64,000 bases of DNA from NCBI RefSeq assembly GCF_001244545.1, contig NZ_LN852694.1, positions 254,172 to 318,171 on the forward strand. The letters run 5' to 3'. The first letter of the stretch is position 1; every line of letters begins with the position of its first letter. The DNA comes from Candidatus Stoquefichus sp. SB1. GTDB lineage: Bacteria; Bacillota_I; Bacilli_A; Erysipelotrichales; Coprobacillaceae. Below, piece after piece: positions 7,067-15,039 of the stretch. Position numbers and translations under genes: made by a program. The notes beneath the pieces were generated by a model. The model saw only the letters and a program-made list of their open reading frames with translations. It did no database searches and was not told the origin of the DNA.

Positions 7067-7324
7067 ATGAATGAAGAAATGAATAGTCTATTGAAAATTA
7101 CTGAACTTGCTTATAAGGTATCTACTGCAAAAAAAGCAGATGTATTTGTTAATTATGCTCCACATGTAAATAATGTTGATGTTGTTATTCATAAAGAAGG
7201 ATACTCCGAAGATAACGAATCGCAGATGTATTTTGTCTATTTGGATAATCGTTATAGATGTATAGGCAAAACACTTCATACAGAAACGGTTATCAAAATG
7301 TTAGAGGATATGTTAAATGAATAG
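7067..7324 (+). CDS. Small early phage protein, unknown
   Basis: 85 residues, AGAGGTG site. The sequence predicts a helix followed by a beta sheet (KKADVFVNYAPHVNNVDVVIHKEG, split by turns). No known family. Overlaps the following gene by 8 bp. Confidence 0.55.
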   Translation: MNEEMNSLLKITELAYKVSTAKKADVFVNYAPHVNNVDVVIHKEGYSEDNESQMYFVYLDNRYRCIGKTLHTETVIKMLEDMLNE

Positions 7325-7508
7325 CGATTATCACATGGAAATCTACAAAGGTGAAGATTTCTATGAAAAACAAGCAAGTTTAATTGAATGTCACACATGT
7401 TTAGAAAATGCAATTGATTGCTTAAAACCTTTTGATGAATTTAAAGATGAAGTTGATTACATAAAGATCGCTCTAATTGAAGTAAAAAAGAAAGAGGAGG
7501 AGTATTAA
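7317..7508 (+). CDS. Small acidic early protein, unknown
   Basis: 63 residues, acidic and helical, with two Cys (SLIECHTCLENAI). Its start overlaps the preceding gene, implying translational coupling, and it ends just before the ribosome site of the ERF gene. Confidence 0.55.
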   Translation: MNSDYHMEIYKGEDFYEKQASLIECHTCLENAIDCLKPFDEFKDEVDYIKIALIEVKKKEEEY

Positions 7509-7510
7509 AT

Positions 7511-8455
7511 ATGTCAGATGCTAATGTAGAAACAATATTGTCCTTAGAAGAGCGTCAAAAAATGAATATCTATGAAAAGATGTCTCACATTACTAATGAA
7601 CTAAAAAATATAGAAAAGGATTTGACTGTCAGTACTGGCAATAAATCTAGCTATAGAGCGTTAAGCGAAACAGCTATTTTAAATGCCGTTAAACCATTAG
7701 AACAAAAATATGGAGTTTATTCTTATGCTAAGCAAAGAAAGATAGTAGAAAGTAATGTATTTGAAAGAGAGAATAAATCAACAGGAAATAAATTAAATAC
7801 ATACTTTATGAGAATTGAGGTTATCTATAAATTTGTAAATATAGACAATCCTCAAGAGGTGTTAGAGACAACAACTTTTGCAGATGGCTTAGACAACGGA
7901 GATAAAGCTAGTGGAAAAGCAATGACATACGCTGATAAGTACGCACTTATGAAATCTTATAAAATTTCAACAGGAGAGGACCCTGATCAACAAACAAGCA
8001 ATCCCAAAAATGACAATGAAAGATTTGAAATATCATTAGACATGTATGTTGATGAAAGTTATGCTAGGGAGATTATTAAATTAACAATCTATGATCTTAT
8101 TAGAAAAAATGGAATTATTCAAGCAGAGTTAAATGATGTCATATCTAAAGAGTTGTGGACGGATTTATCGCATTTAAATTCATATCAATTGTTAAAACTA
8201 GAAGAAGAACTAAACTGTGTTAATATGTCTAATCACAAATGGCACAAGTTGTATAATCAAAATTCAAGAATAAAGGAAGTTGTACAAAAAGATAAAAAAA
8301 TTGAATATATAAAAAGTTGGGAAAGGCTAGGGCGTGAAGCACTTAGATTAGCAGGTTCTGACATCAAGCAAAAAAATAAAATTGTAGAATTCTACCTCAA
8401 TATTGGATATGACTTTTCTAAGGAACTGGATAATGAAGATAGTAGGAGCAATTAA
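7511..8455 (+). CDS. erf: ERF-family single-strand annealing protein
   Basis: 314 residues. Residues about 12-160 match the ERF superfamily: an N-terminal helix (NIYEKMSHITNELKNIEKDL), the YRALSETAILNAVKPLEQKYGV region, then EVLETTTFADGLDNGDKASGKAMTYADKYALMKSYKI, here described in pieces, with the typical TGEDPD end. ERF proteins pair complementary single strands and circularise or recombine phage DNA. The C-terminal half (about 170-314) is helical and variable, as usual. It heads a recombination block with the NinB-like and HNH genes. Confidence 0.88.
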   Translation: MSDANVETILSLEERQKMNIYEKMSHITNELKNIEKDLTVSTGNKSSYRALSETAILNAVKPLEQKYGVYSYAKQRKIVESNVFERENKSTGNKLNTYFMRIEVIYKFVNIDNPQEVLETTTFADGLDNGDKASGKAMTYADKYALMKSYKISTGEDPDQQTSNPKNDNERFEISLDMYVDESYAREIIKLTIYDLIRKNGIIQAELNDVISKELWTDLSHLNSYQLLKLEEELNCVNMSNHKWHKLYNQNSRIKEVVQKDKKIEYIKSWERLGREALRLAGSDIKQKNKIVEFYLNIGYDFSKELDNEDSRSN

Positions 8456-8915
8456 AAAAATAGGAGATAGGGTTTTAGCAATTGAAAGCCCTACTCCTAT
8501 ACAGATTGATGAAAGCAAGAAGTACAAGATTGATATTGCTGAATATCGTTCTAAGAGGTCACTAGAGCAGAATTCTTATATGTGGGCATTACTAACCGAA
8601 ATTGATAAAAAAATCAATGGTGGAAAGGCTAATAATCCTGTAGAGATTTATATTCAATGTCTTGAGCGTGCTCATGCAAAATCTAATTTCTATCTATGTG
8701 TTGAAGATGGATTAGATATGCTTAAACGTCAATTTAGAGCAACTCGTGAGATAGGCAAAGAAACAATAAATGGTATTGATTATATAAACGTTGAATGCTT
8801 TTGAGGTTCATCACATATGAACACAAAAGAAATGACTGATCTTATTGACATTGTGCTTGATTATGCAAGCGAGGTAGATATTTATACTCCATATTGGGAG
8901 GGGTTATTAAAATGA
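8433..8915 (+). pseudogene. NinB-like recombination gene with in-frame TGA
   Basis: From ATG 8433 (AAGGAAC site) a frame runs through YKIDIAEYRSKRSLEQNSYMWALL, a signature of phage NinB/YqaN-like recombination proteins, to a TGA at 8802-8804. Without that codon the same frame continues GSSHMNTKEMTDLIDIVLDY to a stop at 8913-8915 that overlaps the next gene's ATG (ATGA). NTKEM...LID is the normal C-terminal part of this family, so one point mutation has split the gene. The 123-residue product may be partly active, or the TGA may be read through at low level. Confidence 0.65.
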
Positions 8916-9208
8916 ATAGTATTGATAAGGTTAAAAAGAAATCAATTATTCAAAAAGCATCATATTGTTGTATGGAATGTGGTAGCCATAATTTATTACA
9001 TCTGCATCATTGTTTACATGGCATAGGTATTAAACCAAAGGCTGATAAAGATGGATTATTTGTGTTGTTGTGTATTAACTGCCATAGAAGATTGCATGAC
9101 TCAGATGCACAACTAGACATGAAATATAAACAAATAGCACAACGTGCATATATGAAAAATCATACATTAGAAGAATTTAGAAATAGGTATCACAAAAATT
9201 ATTTATAA
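8912..9208 (+). CDS. HNH-like zinc-finger recombination protein
   Basis: 98 residues from ATG 8912, with GGGAGGGG upstream and a 4-base overlap with the preceding stop. Two CxxC knuckles (CMEC and CINC) frame HLHHCLHG, and HRRLHD follows, matching the HNH/NinG-like fold of phage recombination nucleases. It probably acts with the annealing protein in recombination or branched DNA processing. Confidence 0.75.
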   Translation: MNSIDKVKKKSIIQKASYCCMECGSHNLLHLHHCLHGIGIKPKADKDGLFVLLCINCHRRLHDSDAQLDMKYKQIAQRAYMKNHTLEEFRNRYHKNYL

Positions 9209-9231
9209 AAGTTGGAAACGTAGGTGATTAG

Positions 9232-10047
9232 GTGTCAAAAAAATATTATTGGATAAAGCTTAAAAATAACTTCTTTGATGAACCAACAATTGATTTTCTT
9301 TTGTCTCAAAAAAACGGTTGTGAGTACATAGTTTTATATCAAATGCTATGTCTAAAAACATCAAATAACAATGGCATTCTAGCAACAGAAATCGGTGAAA
9401 TGATTGTACCGTTTGATGCCGAAAAAATATCGAGAGATACAAAGTATTTTGATGTTGATACAGTTTTAATTGCTATGGAATTATATAGGAAATTAGGGCT
9501 TATATATGAGTCTCAAGAAGGGGTTTTATATATATCAAATTTTGATGAAATGGTTGGTGGAGAAACATCAAGCGCAAAGCGTGTAAGAGAGTATAGAGAA
9601 CGTCAAAAGGCGTTACAATGTAACGATAATGTAACAGAAGAACCGTTACAAGAAGAGTTACAAAATAACAATGAAGTAACACAAGAGATAGAGATAGAGT
9701 TTAGAGATAGAGATAAGAGTAAAGATATAGATAAAGAGATAGAGATAAGAGTTCCTTATCAGGAAATCATCAGTCTTTACAATTCTATTTGTAGTCGTTT
9801 ACCTAGTGTCATTAAACTTACAGATAAGAGAAAAAAATCAATGAGTGCAAGGTTTAAAGAATGTAGCAATGATTTATCGATTTTTGAAACATTATTTAAC
9901 AAAGCAAATTTAAGTGATTTCTTATGTGGCATTAATGACAGAGGGTGGAAATGTGATTTTGATTGGCTTATTAACCAACAGAACATGGCAAAGGTTTTAG
10001 AGGATAGATATGTTAATAAGTCAAATGGAAGGGGTATGGCATTCTAA
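9232..10047 (+). CDS. Phage replisome organizer
   Basis: 271 residues from a GTG start. Residues about 1-125 match the phage replisome organizer N-terminal domain: KYYWIKLKNNFFDEPTIDFL and the ending SNFDEMVGGETSSAKRVREYRERQ. A charged low-complexity linker (about 130-175) leads to a C-terminal DnaD/O-like region ending CGINDRGWKCDFDWLIN. Such initiators bind the phage origin, often inside their own gene, and recruit helicase through the loader encoded next. GTTACA repeats in the linker-coding DNA fit that model. Confidence 0.85.
   Translation: MSKKYYWIKLKNNFFDEPTIDFLLSQKNGCEYIVLYQMLCLKTSNNNGILATEIGEMIVPFDAEKISRDTKYFDVDTVLIAMELYRKLGLIYESQEGVLYISNFDEMVGGETSSAKRVREYRERQKALQCNDNVTEEPLQEELQNNNEVTQEIEIEFRDRDKSKDIDKEIEIRVPYQEIISLYNSICSRLPSVIKLTDKRKKSMSARFKECSNDLSIFETLFNKANLSDFLCGINDRGWKCDFDWLINQQNMAKVLEDRYVNKSNGRGMAF
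9612..9680. other. Candidate phage replication origin iterons
   Basis: Five copies of GTTACA or its complement TGTAAC occur in 51 bp (9612, 9619, 9630, 9645, 9657), with a sixth partial GTAAC at 9676. They sit between the sequence for the DNA-binding and C-terminal domains of the replisome organizer, as in lambda O and many Firmicute phages. A purine-rich tract follows (9684-9750). Confidence 0.5.
9684..9750 (+). repeat. Purine-rich AGAGAT microsatellite
   Basis: Repeated AGAGAT/AGATAG units code for a run of E/I/R/D/K residues in the organizer linker (EIEIEF, RDRDK, DKEIEIR). The strand asymmetry and simple repeat could act as the unwinding element beside the candidate iterons, and could vary in length by slippage. 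Confidence 0.6.
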
Positions 10048-10511
10048 TGACTGAACAGGAAACACAACAGATACTAAAAGTATTAAAAACAAATTATCCT
10101 AATTCATTTAAAAGCATGTCTAGCGAAGAAAGTTATAACTATTTGTCATTGTGGCATGAGGCATTCAAAAATAATGATGTCATATTAGTTATTAAAGCAG
10201 TTAAAGAAATTATTTATACAGACACAAGAGAGTTTGCTCCTAACATTGCACAAGTTAAGTCGGTGATTGCTAAATACAATACAAGCAATTTGTTAGAGAG
10301 TAAACAATCTCTAATGAAAAAGTATGATAATGATTTTGATGATAATTACGATTATAGAGAAGATGAAATGATATGTCTTATATTACACAAGATGAAAGAT
10401 GCACAAGGTGATGTTTTAGCAGAATGTAAGCATGACTTTAATAAAGTAACTGGTCACGACTATGATACATATATGCAAAAAATATTTAGAAAAGAGGTAG
10501 AACTATGTTAA
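10047..10511 (+). CDS. Replicative helicase loader (G39P-like)
   Basis: 154 residues. LSLWHEAFKNNDVILVIKAVKEII followed by FAPNIAQVKSVI matches the helicase loader/inhibitor family (SPP1 G39P type): a helical bundle that carries host helicase to the origin-bound organizer. Its ATG overlaps the organizer stop by one base, so the pair is coupled. The tail (DDNYDYREDEMICLILHKM) is acidic and divergent. Confidence 0.72.
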   Translation: MTEQETQQILKVLKTNYPNSFKSMSSEESYNYLSLWHEAFKNNDVILVIKAVKEIIYTDTREFAPNIAQVKSVIAKYNTSNLLESKQSLMKKYDNDFDDNYDYREDEMICLILHKMKDAQGDVLAECKHDFNKVTGHDYDTYMQKIFRKEVELC

Positions 10512-10972
10512 ATAAAGAAAAATATGCAAAAGAGATAGTGGAGATTGTAACAATGAAATCTCCAGAAAACATTGCATTTGATACACGTATAGGAAAACTA
10601 TGTAAATGTACGATATTAGAATGTGATAATTGTTTGTTTAGAACAGGAAAAGGTATATGTGATGAAAAAAGAAACATATGGGCTAACAGCGAATACGTTG
10701 AACTTATTAAATTAACACTTGCAGAAAAGATTATCTTAGAGAATATAGATAGTAATTTTAAATGGATTGCAAGGGGTGAAAATAATTATTTATTTTGTCA
10801 TGAAAGAAAACCAATGAAATCAAAAGTTGATAGAATGATGTTTCTTGATGGTGGTCATTTTTCTCGAATACCGTTTGACAATTTGTTTAAATTCATAAAA
10901 TGGGAAGATAATGAACCGTACAAGATTAAAGATATTTTGAATAATTGTGAGGTGGTAGAAGATGTGGATTAG
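10505..10972 (+). CDS. Early phage protein with Cys cluster, unknown
   Basis: 155 residues overlapping the previous gene by 7 bp. Cysteines in CKCTILECDNCLF followed by GKGICDEKR suggest a small zinc site near residues 36-56. The remainder is mixed alpha/beta. No family recognised. Confidence 0.55.
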   Translation: MLNKEKYAKEIVEIVTMKSPENIAFDTRIGKLCKCTILECDNCLFRTGKGICDEKRNIWANSEYVELIKLTLAEKIILENIDSNFKWIARGENNYLFCHERKPMKSKVDRMMFLDGGHFSRIPFDNLFKFIKWEDNEPYKIKDILNNCEVVEDVD

Positions 10973-11261
10973 AAGTCAAAATAAAGAAGAAATAGTTAAA
11001 TGTTATGGTGCTAGTATTGTACATAACAATAATGATATGTTTAGTCTATTGTCCGTATTAACTAATAATTATACGATTGCATTAGGTGAATACTCAACAA
11101 AAGAAAAAGCGTTAAAAGTCTTGGATAAAATAGTTGCACAAATGGAGACATGCACAGAAACAAGAACGCAAATAAAACCATACTCAAATGGATCTGATTG
11201 GGATACATGTGAAAGAGTTGCAACTGTTGTTTTCCAAATGCCACAAGATGATGAAGTATGA
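10962..11261 (+). CDS. Conserved small phage protein (MWIRSQ type)
   Basis: 99 residues. The opening MWIRSQ, the ALGEYSTKEKALKVLDKI segment and a closing VFQMPQDDEV are typical of a small protein common in Firmicute phages that seems to replace a host-like PH/beta domain. Exact function unknown. Overlaps both neighbours, so it is part of a continuous early operon. Confidence 0.6.
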   Translation: MWIRSQNKEEIVKCYGASIVHNNNDMFSLLSVLTNNYTIALGEYSTKEKALKVLDKIVAQMETCTETRTQIKPYSNGSDWDTCERVATVVFQMPQDDEV

Positions 11262-11530
11262 AATTTAGACAAGAAGTCGAAAAAATTCTTACAGAGTTTC
11301 TTGTAGGGATTAATGTAAATTACATTGTCCCTCTTGAAATGGAATGTGATGAATTAAGAAGAAAGAATATTCAGCTTAATAACAAGGCAACACGTTACAA
11401 GAATAAATACAATGAGTTAAAAAGTTCAATCGGCGATGATACAACAAATTATCGTGACATGGCTATTAAGTTAAAGCAAGAAAGAGATATGTACAGAAAT
11501 ATGTATCGTAAATTAAAGAGTAGGAAGTGA
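11258..11530 (+). CDS. Coiled-coil phage protein
   Basis: 90 residues, ATGA-type overlap with the previous gene. From about residue 25 the sequence is a charged heptad-like helix (ECDELRRKNIQLNNKATRY and KQERDMYRNMYRKLKSRK). It probably forms a coiled coil. Function unknown. Confidence 0.55.
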   Translation: MKFRQEVEKILTEFLVGINVNYIVPLEMECDELRRKNIQLNNKATRYKNKYNELKSSIGDDTTNYRDMAIKLKQERDMYRNMYRKLKSRK

Positions 11531-11534
11531 CAAT

Positions 11535-11945
11535 ATGCAACAACTTCAATTTGATTTATTTAATGAATTTGATCAGTACAATCCATCATTAGAAGAAATT
11601 TCTTTTGCTAAATCTGTATGCATAAAACATATATTTGAAGAGCATTTGTCTAAATTTGGAATTGATGATTTTTATGTGAATAGGGTGAAACCAAAACAAT
11701 TAACATTAGGTAAAATCAAAAATGAACTTTGCAGGCAAACGAGATATATTGAATATTTTAATGAGTTTTGTGAACTATGTAAAAAGTATCTAAATTTAAC
11801 AACATATGAAAATAATTCTTGTGGTATATGCATTGAATACGATTATGTAAGGTACTTTATGGATAGGAAGTCAGGTCCAGCGTATTGCATGTCCATGCTT
11901 CCAGATAAAGTTTTTGAAAATGGAATTAAAGAAGAATGGAAGTGA
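11535..11945 (+). CDS. Early phage protein, unknown
   Basis: 136 residues, mainly helical, beginning MQQLQFDLFNEF. The later FCELCKKYL and CGICIEYD carry several Cys that may bind metal. The short QLxxF(D)LF opening recurs in the next gene (DQLDIFEF), and such short termini are common among phage early proteins. No function assigned. Confidence 0.5.
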   Translation: MQQLQFDLFNEFDQYNPSLEEISFAKSVCIKHIFEEHLSKFGIDDFYVNRVKPKQLTLGKIKNELCRQTRYIEYFNEFCELCKKYLNLTTYENNSCGICIEYDYVRYFMDRKSGPAYCMSMLPDKVFENGIKEEWK

Positions 11946-11949
11946 TGAT

Positions 11950-12348
11950 GTGGATCAATTAGATATATTTGAATTTATTAACGAAGATAAATTTTGTTTT
12001 GATGATGATATTAACCATATTGTTGAACTTGTCGAAAAATTAATGCAACCATATCTTGATGATGGAACGTTTACGGAACTATGGGAAAAGGAGTTCGGTA
12101 TATGGGAAGATGGCGAAAAGTATGGTTATCGTTTGAGTATGAACTATATTTACAATGATGACATTGAAAAGGATTATTTTAAATACTATGAAAAAAATCC
12201 ATTGTACATGAAAAAAATAAACGAACTTAATCTTGATGAACTGTTTGAGTATAGTGAACAACACAATATCGAATTAAGTATTCATCCAACGCCATTTATG
12301 GTTTGTATTTATACAATGTTTTTAGATAAGAGAAAAAAATTGAGGTGA
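11950..12348 (+). CDS. Acidic early phage protein, unknown
   Basis: 132 residues if started at GTG 11950, the first start with a ribosome site (GGAAGTGAT) and just after the preceding stop. Very acidic, with DDDINHIVELVEKLMQPYLDDG and IYNDDIEKDYFKYYEKNP. No known motif. A longer frame back to 11914 would overlap the previous gene and has no site. Confidence 0.5.
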   Translation: MDQLDIFEFINEDKFCFDDDINHIVELVEKLMQPYLDDGTFTELWEKEFGIWEDGEKYGYRLSMNYIYNDDIEKDYFKYYEKNPLYMKKINELNLDELFEYSEQHNIELSIHPTPFMVCIYTMFLDKRKKLR

Positions 12349-12353
12349 TTGAA

Positions 12354-12584
12354 ATGGAATCATTTTTTTGGAGAGAAGATACATGCTTTACATGCAAACA
12401 TTTAAATAAAAAGATAAAGAAAAAGGAATATGATTTTTTTTCTTATGGATGCTCAAAATGTGGTGATGTTGGTTTTGGAATAAGATTTGATGAAACGCAA
12501 GACGAAATCGATATAAAATTAAAGTCGCATGTCTGCGGTGATTTTGAGAAAAAAATGGAATGTGAACAATTAAGTTTATTTTAG
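12354..12584 (+). CDS. Small zinc-ribbon-like protein
   Basis: 76 residues from ATG 12354 with GAGGTG six bases upstream. CFTCKHL and CSKCGDVG give two CxxC pairs about 30 residues apart, and CGDF follows, so a metal-stabilised fold is likely. The end EQLSLF resembles the short QLxLF tails found on several proteins in this operon. Unknown function. Confidence 0.55.
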   Translation: MESFFWREDTCFTCKHLNKKIKKKEYDFFSYGCSKCGDVGFGIRFDETQDEIDIKLKSHVCGDFEKKMECEQLSLF

Positions 12585-12592
12585 CAAATAAT

Positions 12593-12724
12593 ATGACAAC
12601 ACAAGAAAAACTAAAAGAAGTAGAGAAAAGAATTAGAAACTCTACTTCTTACAAGAATAGAAATGATTTAAAGAAGCATAAAAAGAGATTGCTGAAACAA
12701 TTGAAGAAAGAAGTGAAAACATGA
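12593..12724 (+). CDS. Basic coiled-coil microprotein
   Basis: 43 residues, almost entirely Lys/Arg/Glu/Leu helix (EKLKEVEKRIRN and DLKKHKKRLLKQLKKE). ATGA overlap with the next gene supports it as a real cistron. Possible nucleic-acid binder; no family known. Confidence 0.45.
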   Translation: MTTQEKLKEVEKRIRNSTSYKNRNDLKKHKKRLLKQLKKEVKT

Positions 12725-13002
12725 AAGTACATAGACTAAAAATATCAACAAAATATCTTGTAGCACAAGTAGATGGACGCAAAAATTTTGAAGTTAGATA
12801 TAACGATAGAGATTATCGGGTTGGAGATATTCTTCTATTAAATGAATGGGAGAATGGCAATTATACAGGAGTGTTTATCTGCGTTAAGGTTACGTATGTA
12901 TTAGATAACTTTATAGCGTTAAAAGACGGTTTTGTAGTATTGGGAACAGAGCAAATAATAGGAAAAGAGTTGGAGGAAGTTTTAAAATGTGTGACAGAAT
13001 AG
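12721..13002 (+). CDS. DUF3850 (ASCH-like) RNA-binding-fold protein
   Basis: 93 residues. HRLKISTKYLVAQVDGRKNFEVRYNDRDYRVGD, read in parts, and the late VTYVLDN and VVLGTEQI are hallmarks of DUF3850, a PUA/ASCH-type barrel thought to bind RNA or modified nucleotides. Common in Firmicute phage early operons. The biological role is not established. Confidence 0.82.
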   Translation: MKVHRLKISTKYLVAQVDGRKNFEVRYNDRDYRVGDILLLNEWENGNYTGVFICVKVTYVLDNFIALKDGFVVLGTEQIIGKELEEVLKCVTE

Positions 13003-13196
13003 ACTTACTAAAGAAGATAGATAATTTAGATAAGGCATTGGATAAAGCATGTAAAAGATTAGCTGAAATGGGTAAAAAAGCAGTGATGTGTGACCATGTC
13101 TATTGCAACGTTGATGATAAGTTTGATACGAGCACTTGTAGAATGCAATGTGAAAATTCAGAAAGTTGGAAAGAGTGGTGTATGAAAGATGAATAA
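12987..13196 (+). CDS. Small Cys-rich helical protein, unknown
   Basis: 69 residues overlapping the DUF3850 gene. An N-terminal amphipathic helix (LLKKIDNLDKALDKACKRL) is followed by a Cys-containing tail (CDHVYC, CRMQC, WC). May bind zinc. No known family. Confidence 0.45.
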   Translation: MCDRIDLLKKIDNLDKALDKACKRLAEMGKKAVMCDHVYCNVDDKFDTSTCRMQCENSESWKEWCMKDE

Positions 13197-13446
13197 AGAA
13201 AAACTATTAAAAGCTGTAGATGATTTAAAGAATGAATACGATGCATTTTATATGATGAATAGATGCTCATGGGAAAAAGATGAAAACACTCATGCAGAAG
13301 AATTTGAAATGTTATCAAATATTCAAGGCGATAAAGTTCAAAACGCTTTAGCATGGATACATGATTGTTATGATTGTTACTACAAAGATGAATTAGGTGA
13401 AGATAATGCATTTGCATATCTTAAAATGGTGATTAAAGATGAATAA
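13189..13446 (+). CDS. Small early phage protein, unknown
   Basis: 85 residues, helical and acidic, with IHDCYDCYYKDELGEDN near the end. Overlaps both neighbours by 8 bp, so it is translationally coupled within the run of small genes at 12593-14117. Function unknown. Confidence 0.5.
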   Translation: MNKEKLLKAVDDLKNEYDAFYMMNRCSWEKDENTHAEEFEMLSNIQGDKVQNALAWIHDCYDCYYKDELGEDNAFAYLKMVIKDE

Positions 13447-13681
13447 ATATCAAAAATCTTTAAATACGTTGAGAAAAGAGTATCTAAACAACGATTCGAA
13501 AGAGTGTGATATTTTACAGGAATTAGTTGATAAAGCAACGCCTAAGAAACCAACTAAAATATATAAAAGATGTCCAAATTGTGATCATAAAGTTAGTTGG
13601 AATTATTACGCAGACAGAAAACTAAATTATTGTCCTGAGTGTGGTCAAAGATTAGATTGGAGTGATGAAGATGTTGACTAA
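13439..13681 (+). CDS. Zinc-ribbon protein
   Basis: 80 residues. The C-terminal half is a rubredoxin-like ribbon: CPNCDHKVSW and, after 18 residues, CPECGQRLDW. The N-terminal half is a charged helix. Such proteins are frequent in Firmicute phages and may contact nucleic acid or polymerase; the target is unknown. Confidence 0.65.
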   Translation: MNKYQKSLNTLRKEYLNNDSKECDILQELVDKATPKKPTKIYKRCPNCDHKVSWNYYADRKLNYCPECGQRLDWSDEDVD

Positions 13682-14117
13682 AGAAGAATATATAAAAAAA
13701 CATGGTGTTAGTGAAAAAGAATTTTTATACTATTGTATAAACTGTTTGAATAATAAATTTATGCGTGATGATGACAACGTAAATGATTTAAAAGGTTTCT
13801 TATATGATTTAGTGGTGGATTATTTTGAACTTAAAGAAAAATATGAAAGTTTGCTTGATAAAATAGAAGAACTACATGCAACAATTCATTCGCTAGATTG
13901 TGAGTTGTATGAACTTAATAATCCTAAGCCATACAAATTTGAAGAACTTCATGAAGATATGTGGGTATGGGACGATAAAGAACAAATATGCTGTCAAATA
14001 TGTGATATTCTATCATTTAATGGAATAAGCGTTAATTATCATTATGAAAATGTTTTAGAATTTAAAGAAAATCGTTTCTATCCACCATCAAAAGCAAATC
14101 AAGGTAAAGAACAGTGA
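13671..14117 (+). CDS. Coiled-coil early phage protein
   Basis: 148 residues from ATG 13671 with GGAG eight bases upstream; earlier GTG and ATG codons sit inside the site. A central coiled coil (LKEKYESLLDKIEELHATI) leads to the C-terminal module KPYKFEELHEDMWVWDDKEQ, a small beta domain that recurs in unrelated phage early proteins. Function unknown. Confidence 0.55.
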   Translation: MLTKEEYIKKHGVSEKEFLYYCINCLNNKFMRDDDNVNDLKGFLYDLVVDYFELKEKYESLLDKIEELHATIHSLDCELYELNNPKPYKFEELHEDMWVWDDKEQICCQICDILSFNGISVNYHYENVLEFKENRFYPPSKANQGKEQ

Positions 14118-14377
14118 AACAGTTAGATATCTTTGGAAAAGAAACAGATGTAGCAAAACTCAATGAAGAATTAAAAAAGAAAACTATATCAAGACCAACA
14201 ATAAAAGGCAAATTTAGGATGAAGTATGGTTATGATAAAACAAACAGATGTAAAGATTGTGTATATCATGAATGTATGCATTATAACAATAAGAATTATC
14301 ACAAGTGTCAAAAGATTGGATTTTCTAATAGTAAAGCAACAGAGGCGATAGGAGATAGACATGAAATGGGAGGATAG
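14114..14377 (+). CDS. Cys-rich phage protein, possibly frameshifted at 3' end
   Basis: 87 residues. FRMKYGYDKTNRCKDCVYHECM and YHKCQKIGFSNSKAT are characteristic of a small zinc-binding protein common in Firmicute phages. Relatives usually continue after SKAT with IRLKD and a Lys/Trp-rich end; here the frame gives EAIGDRHEMGG and stops, while the -1 frame ends in MKWEDSKQ, closer to the usual tail. A small frameshift near 14340-14360 is possible. Confidence 0.55.
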   Translation: MKQLDIFGKETDVAKLNEELKKKTISRPTIKGKFRMKYGYDKTNRCKDCVYHECMHYNNKNYHKCQKIGFSNSKATEAIGDRHEMGG

Positions 14378-14383
14378 CAAACA

Positions 14384-14548
14384 ATGAAAGCAATAATCGA
14401 ATATAAAAATAATCAACAAGCAGAAATTGATGAAATAGAAGATGTGGCATTTTGTAAATATGATATCGAAATTTATTATCCTGAAACAGATGATGTAACT
14501 GTAATATGTAAAGGAGATATAAACAGTATTGAAATAAGTGAATTTTAG
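14384..14548 (+). CDS. Small acidic beta protein
   Basis: 54 residues, MKAIIEYKNNQQAEIDEI followed by alternating strands (DIEIYYPETDDVTVICKG). Starts 6 bp after the preceding stop. Unknown function; the last gene before a structured untranslated region. Confidence 0.45.
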   Translation: MKAIIEYKNNQQAEIDEIEDVAFCKYDIEIYYPETDDVTVICKGDINSIEISEF

Positions 14549-14586
14549 AGAAAAAAATCATAAAAACTATTTAACATTAGAAACAG

Positions 14587-14657
14587 TCTCAAAGCCCTTG
14601 AAACATAAGGACTTTGGGGCATTGAGATAACGCAACATAATATAGTGGTTATGTTGC
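14587..14657 (+). promoter_or_regulatory. Double-hairpin structured leader
   Basis: First hairpin: TCTCAA (14587-14592) with TTGAGA (14622-14627), enclosing a GCCC/GGGC stem. Second: GCAACATAA (14632-14640) with TTATGTTGC (14649-14657), nine perfect pairs. Neither is followed by a T-run. They sit directly before the ribosome site of the next gene, so they may control translation or RNA stability. Confidence 0.45.
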
Positions 14658-14677
14658 AAGGAAAGAGAGGTGAAAGT

Positions 14678-15022
14678 ATGGTTAAAGTTTATCGAATGAA
14701 TGATTTTAGTTTTGTTGCTAGTGATCTATCTGTTGAAGAAACAAACGCATGGTATGAAAAAGAGTTTGATGATGTAAATGATATAGAAGATATTAGAGAA
14801 GTTGATTTGGATAGTGAGGGAATGTGGTGGTTGCTAACAGATGAAAATAGAATACATGAATTTCTAAATGAATGTATCGAAGAGACAATGACAGAAACTA
14901 AATTTGGTTCATTGATGACTAGAAATTATAATGAAGTATTTGAGTTTATATCTTATAGAGAAGCATTGAAAAGAAGTGGAGAATACACAGAGCCTTATGA
15001 AATTGCTAGTACAGAATTTTAG
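14678..15022 (+). CDS. Conserved-looking phage protein, unknown
   Basis: 114 residues from ATG 14678 (AGAGGTGAAAG site). Opens MVKVYRMNDFSFVASDLSVEETNAW, then acidic, and ends FISYREALKRSGEYTEPYEIASTEF. This beta-then-helix small protein with the EALKRS...EPYEIAST end appears widely in Firmicute phages, but I know no function for it. Confidence 0.55.
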   Translation: MVKVYRMNDFSFVASDLSVEETNAWYEKEFDDVNDIEDIREVDLDSEGMWWLLTDENRIHEFLNECIEETMTETKFGSLMTRNYNEVFEFISYREALKRSGEYTEPYEIASTEF

Positions 15023-15039
15023 AGAAAGGAAGTTAAAGA

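Noticed and set aside
9684-9750. CRISPR-like array in the AGAGAT repeats
   Set aside because: Units are only six bases and contiguous, with no spacers; it is a microsatellite inside a coding region. No CRISPR array was seen in the window.
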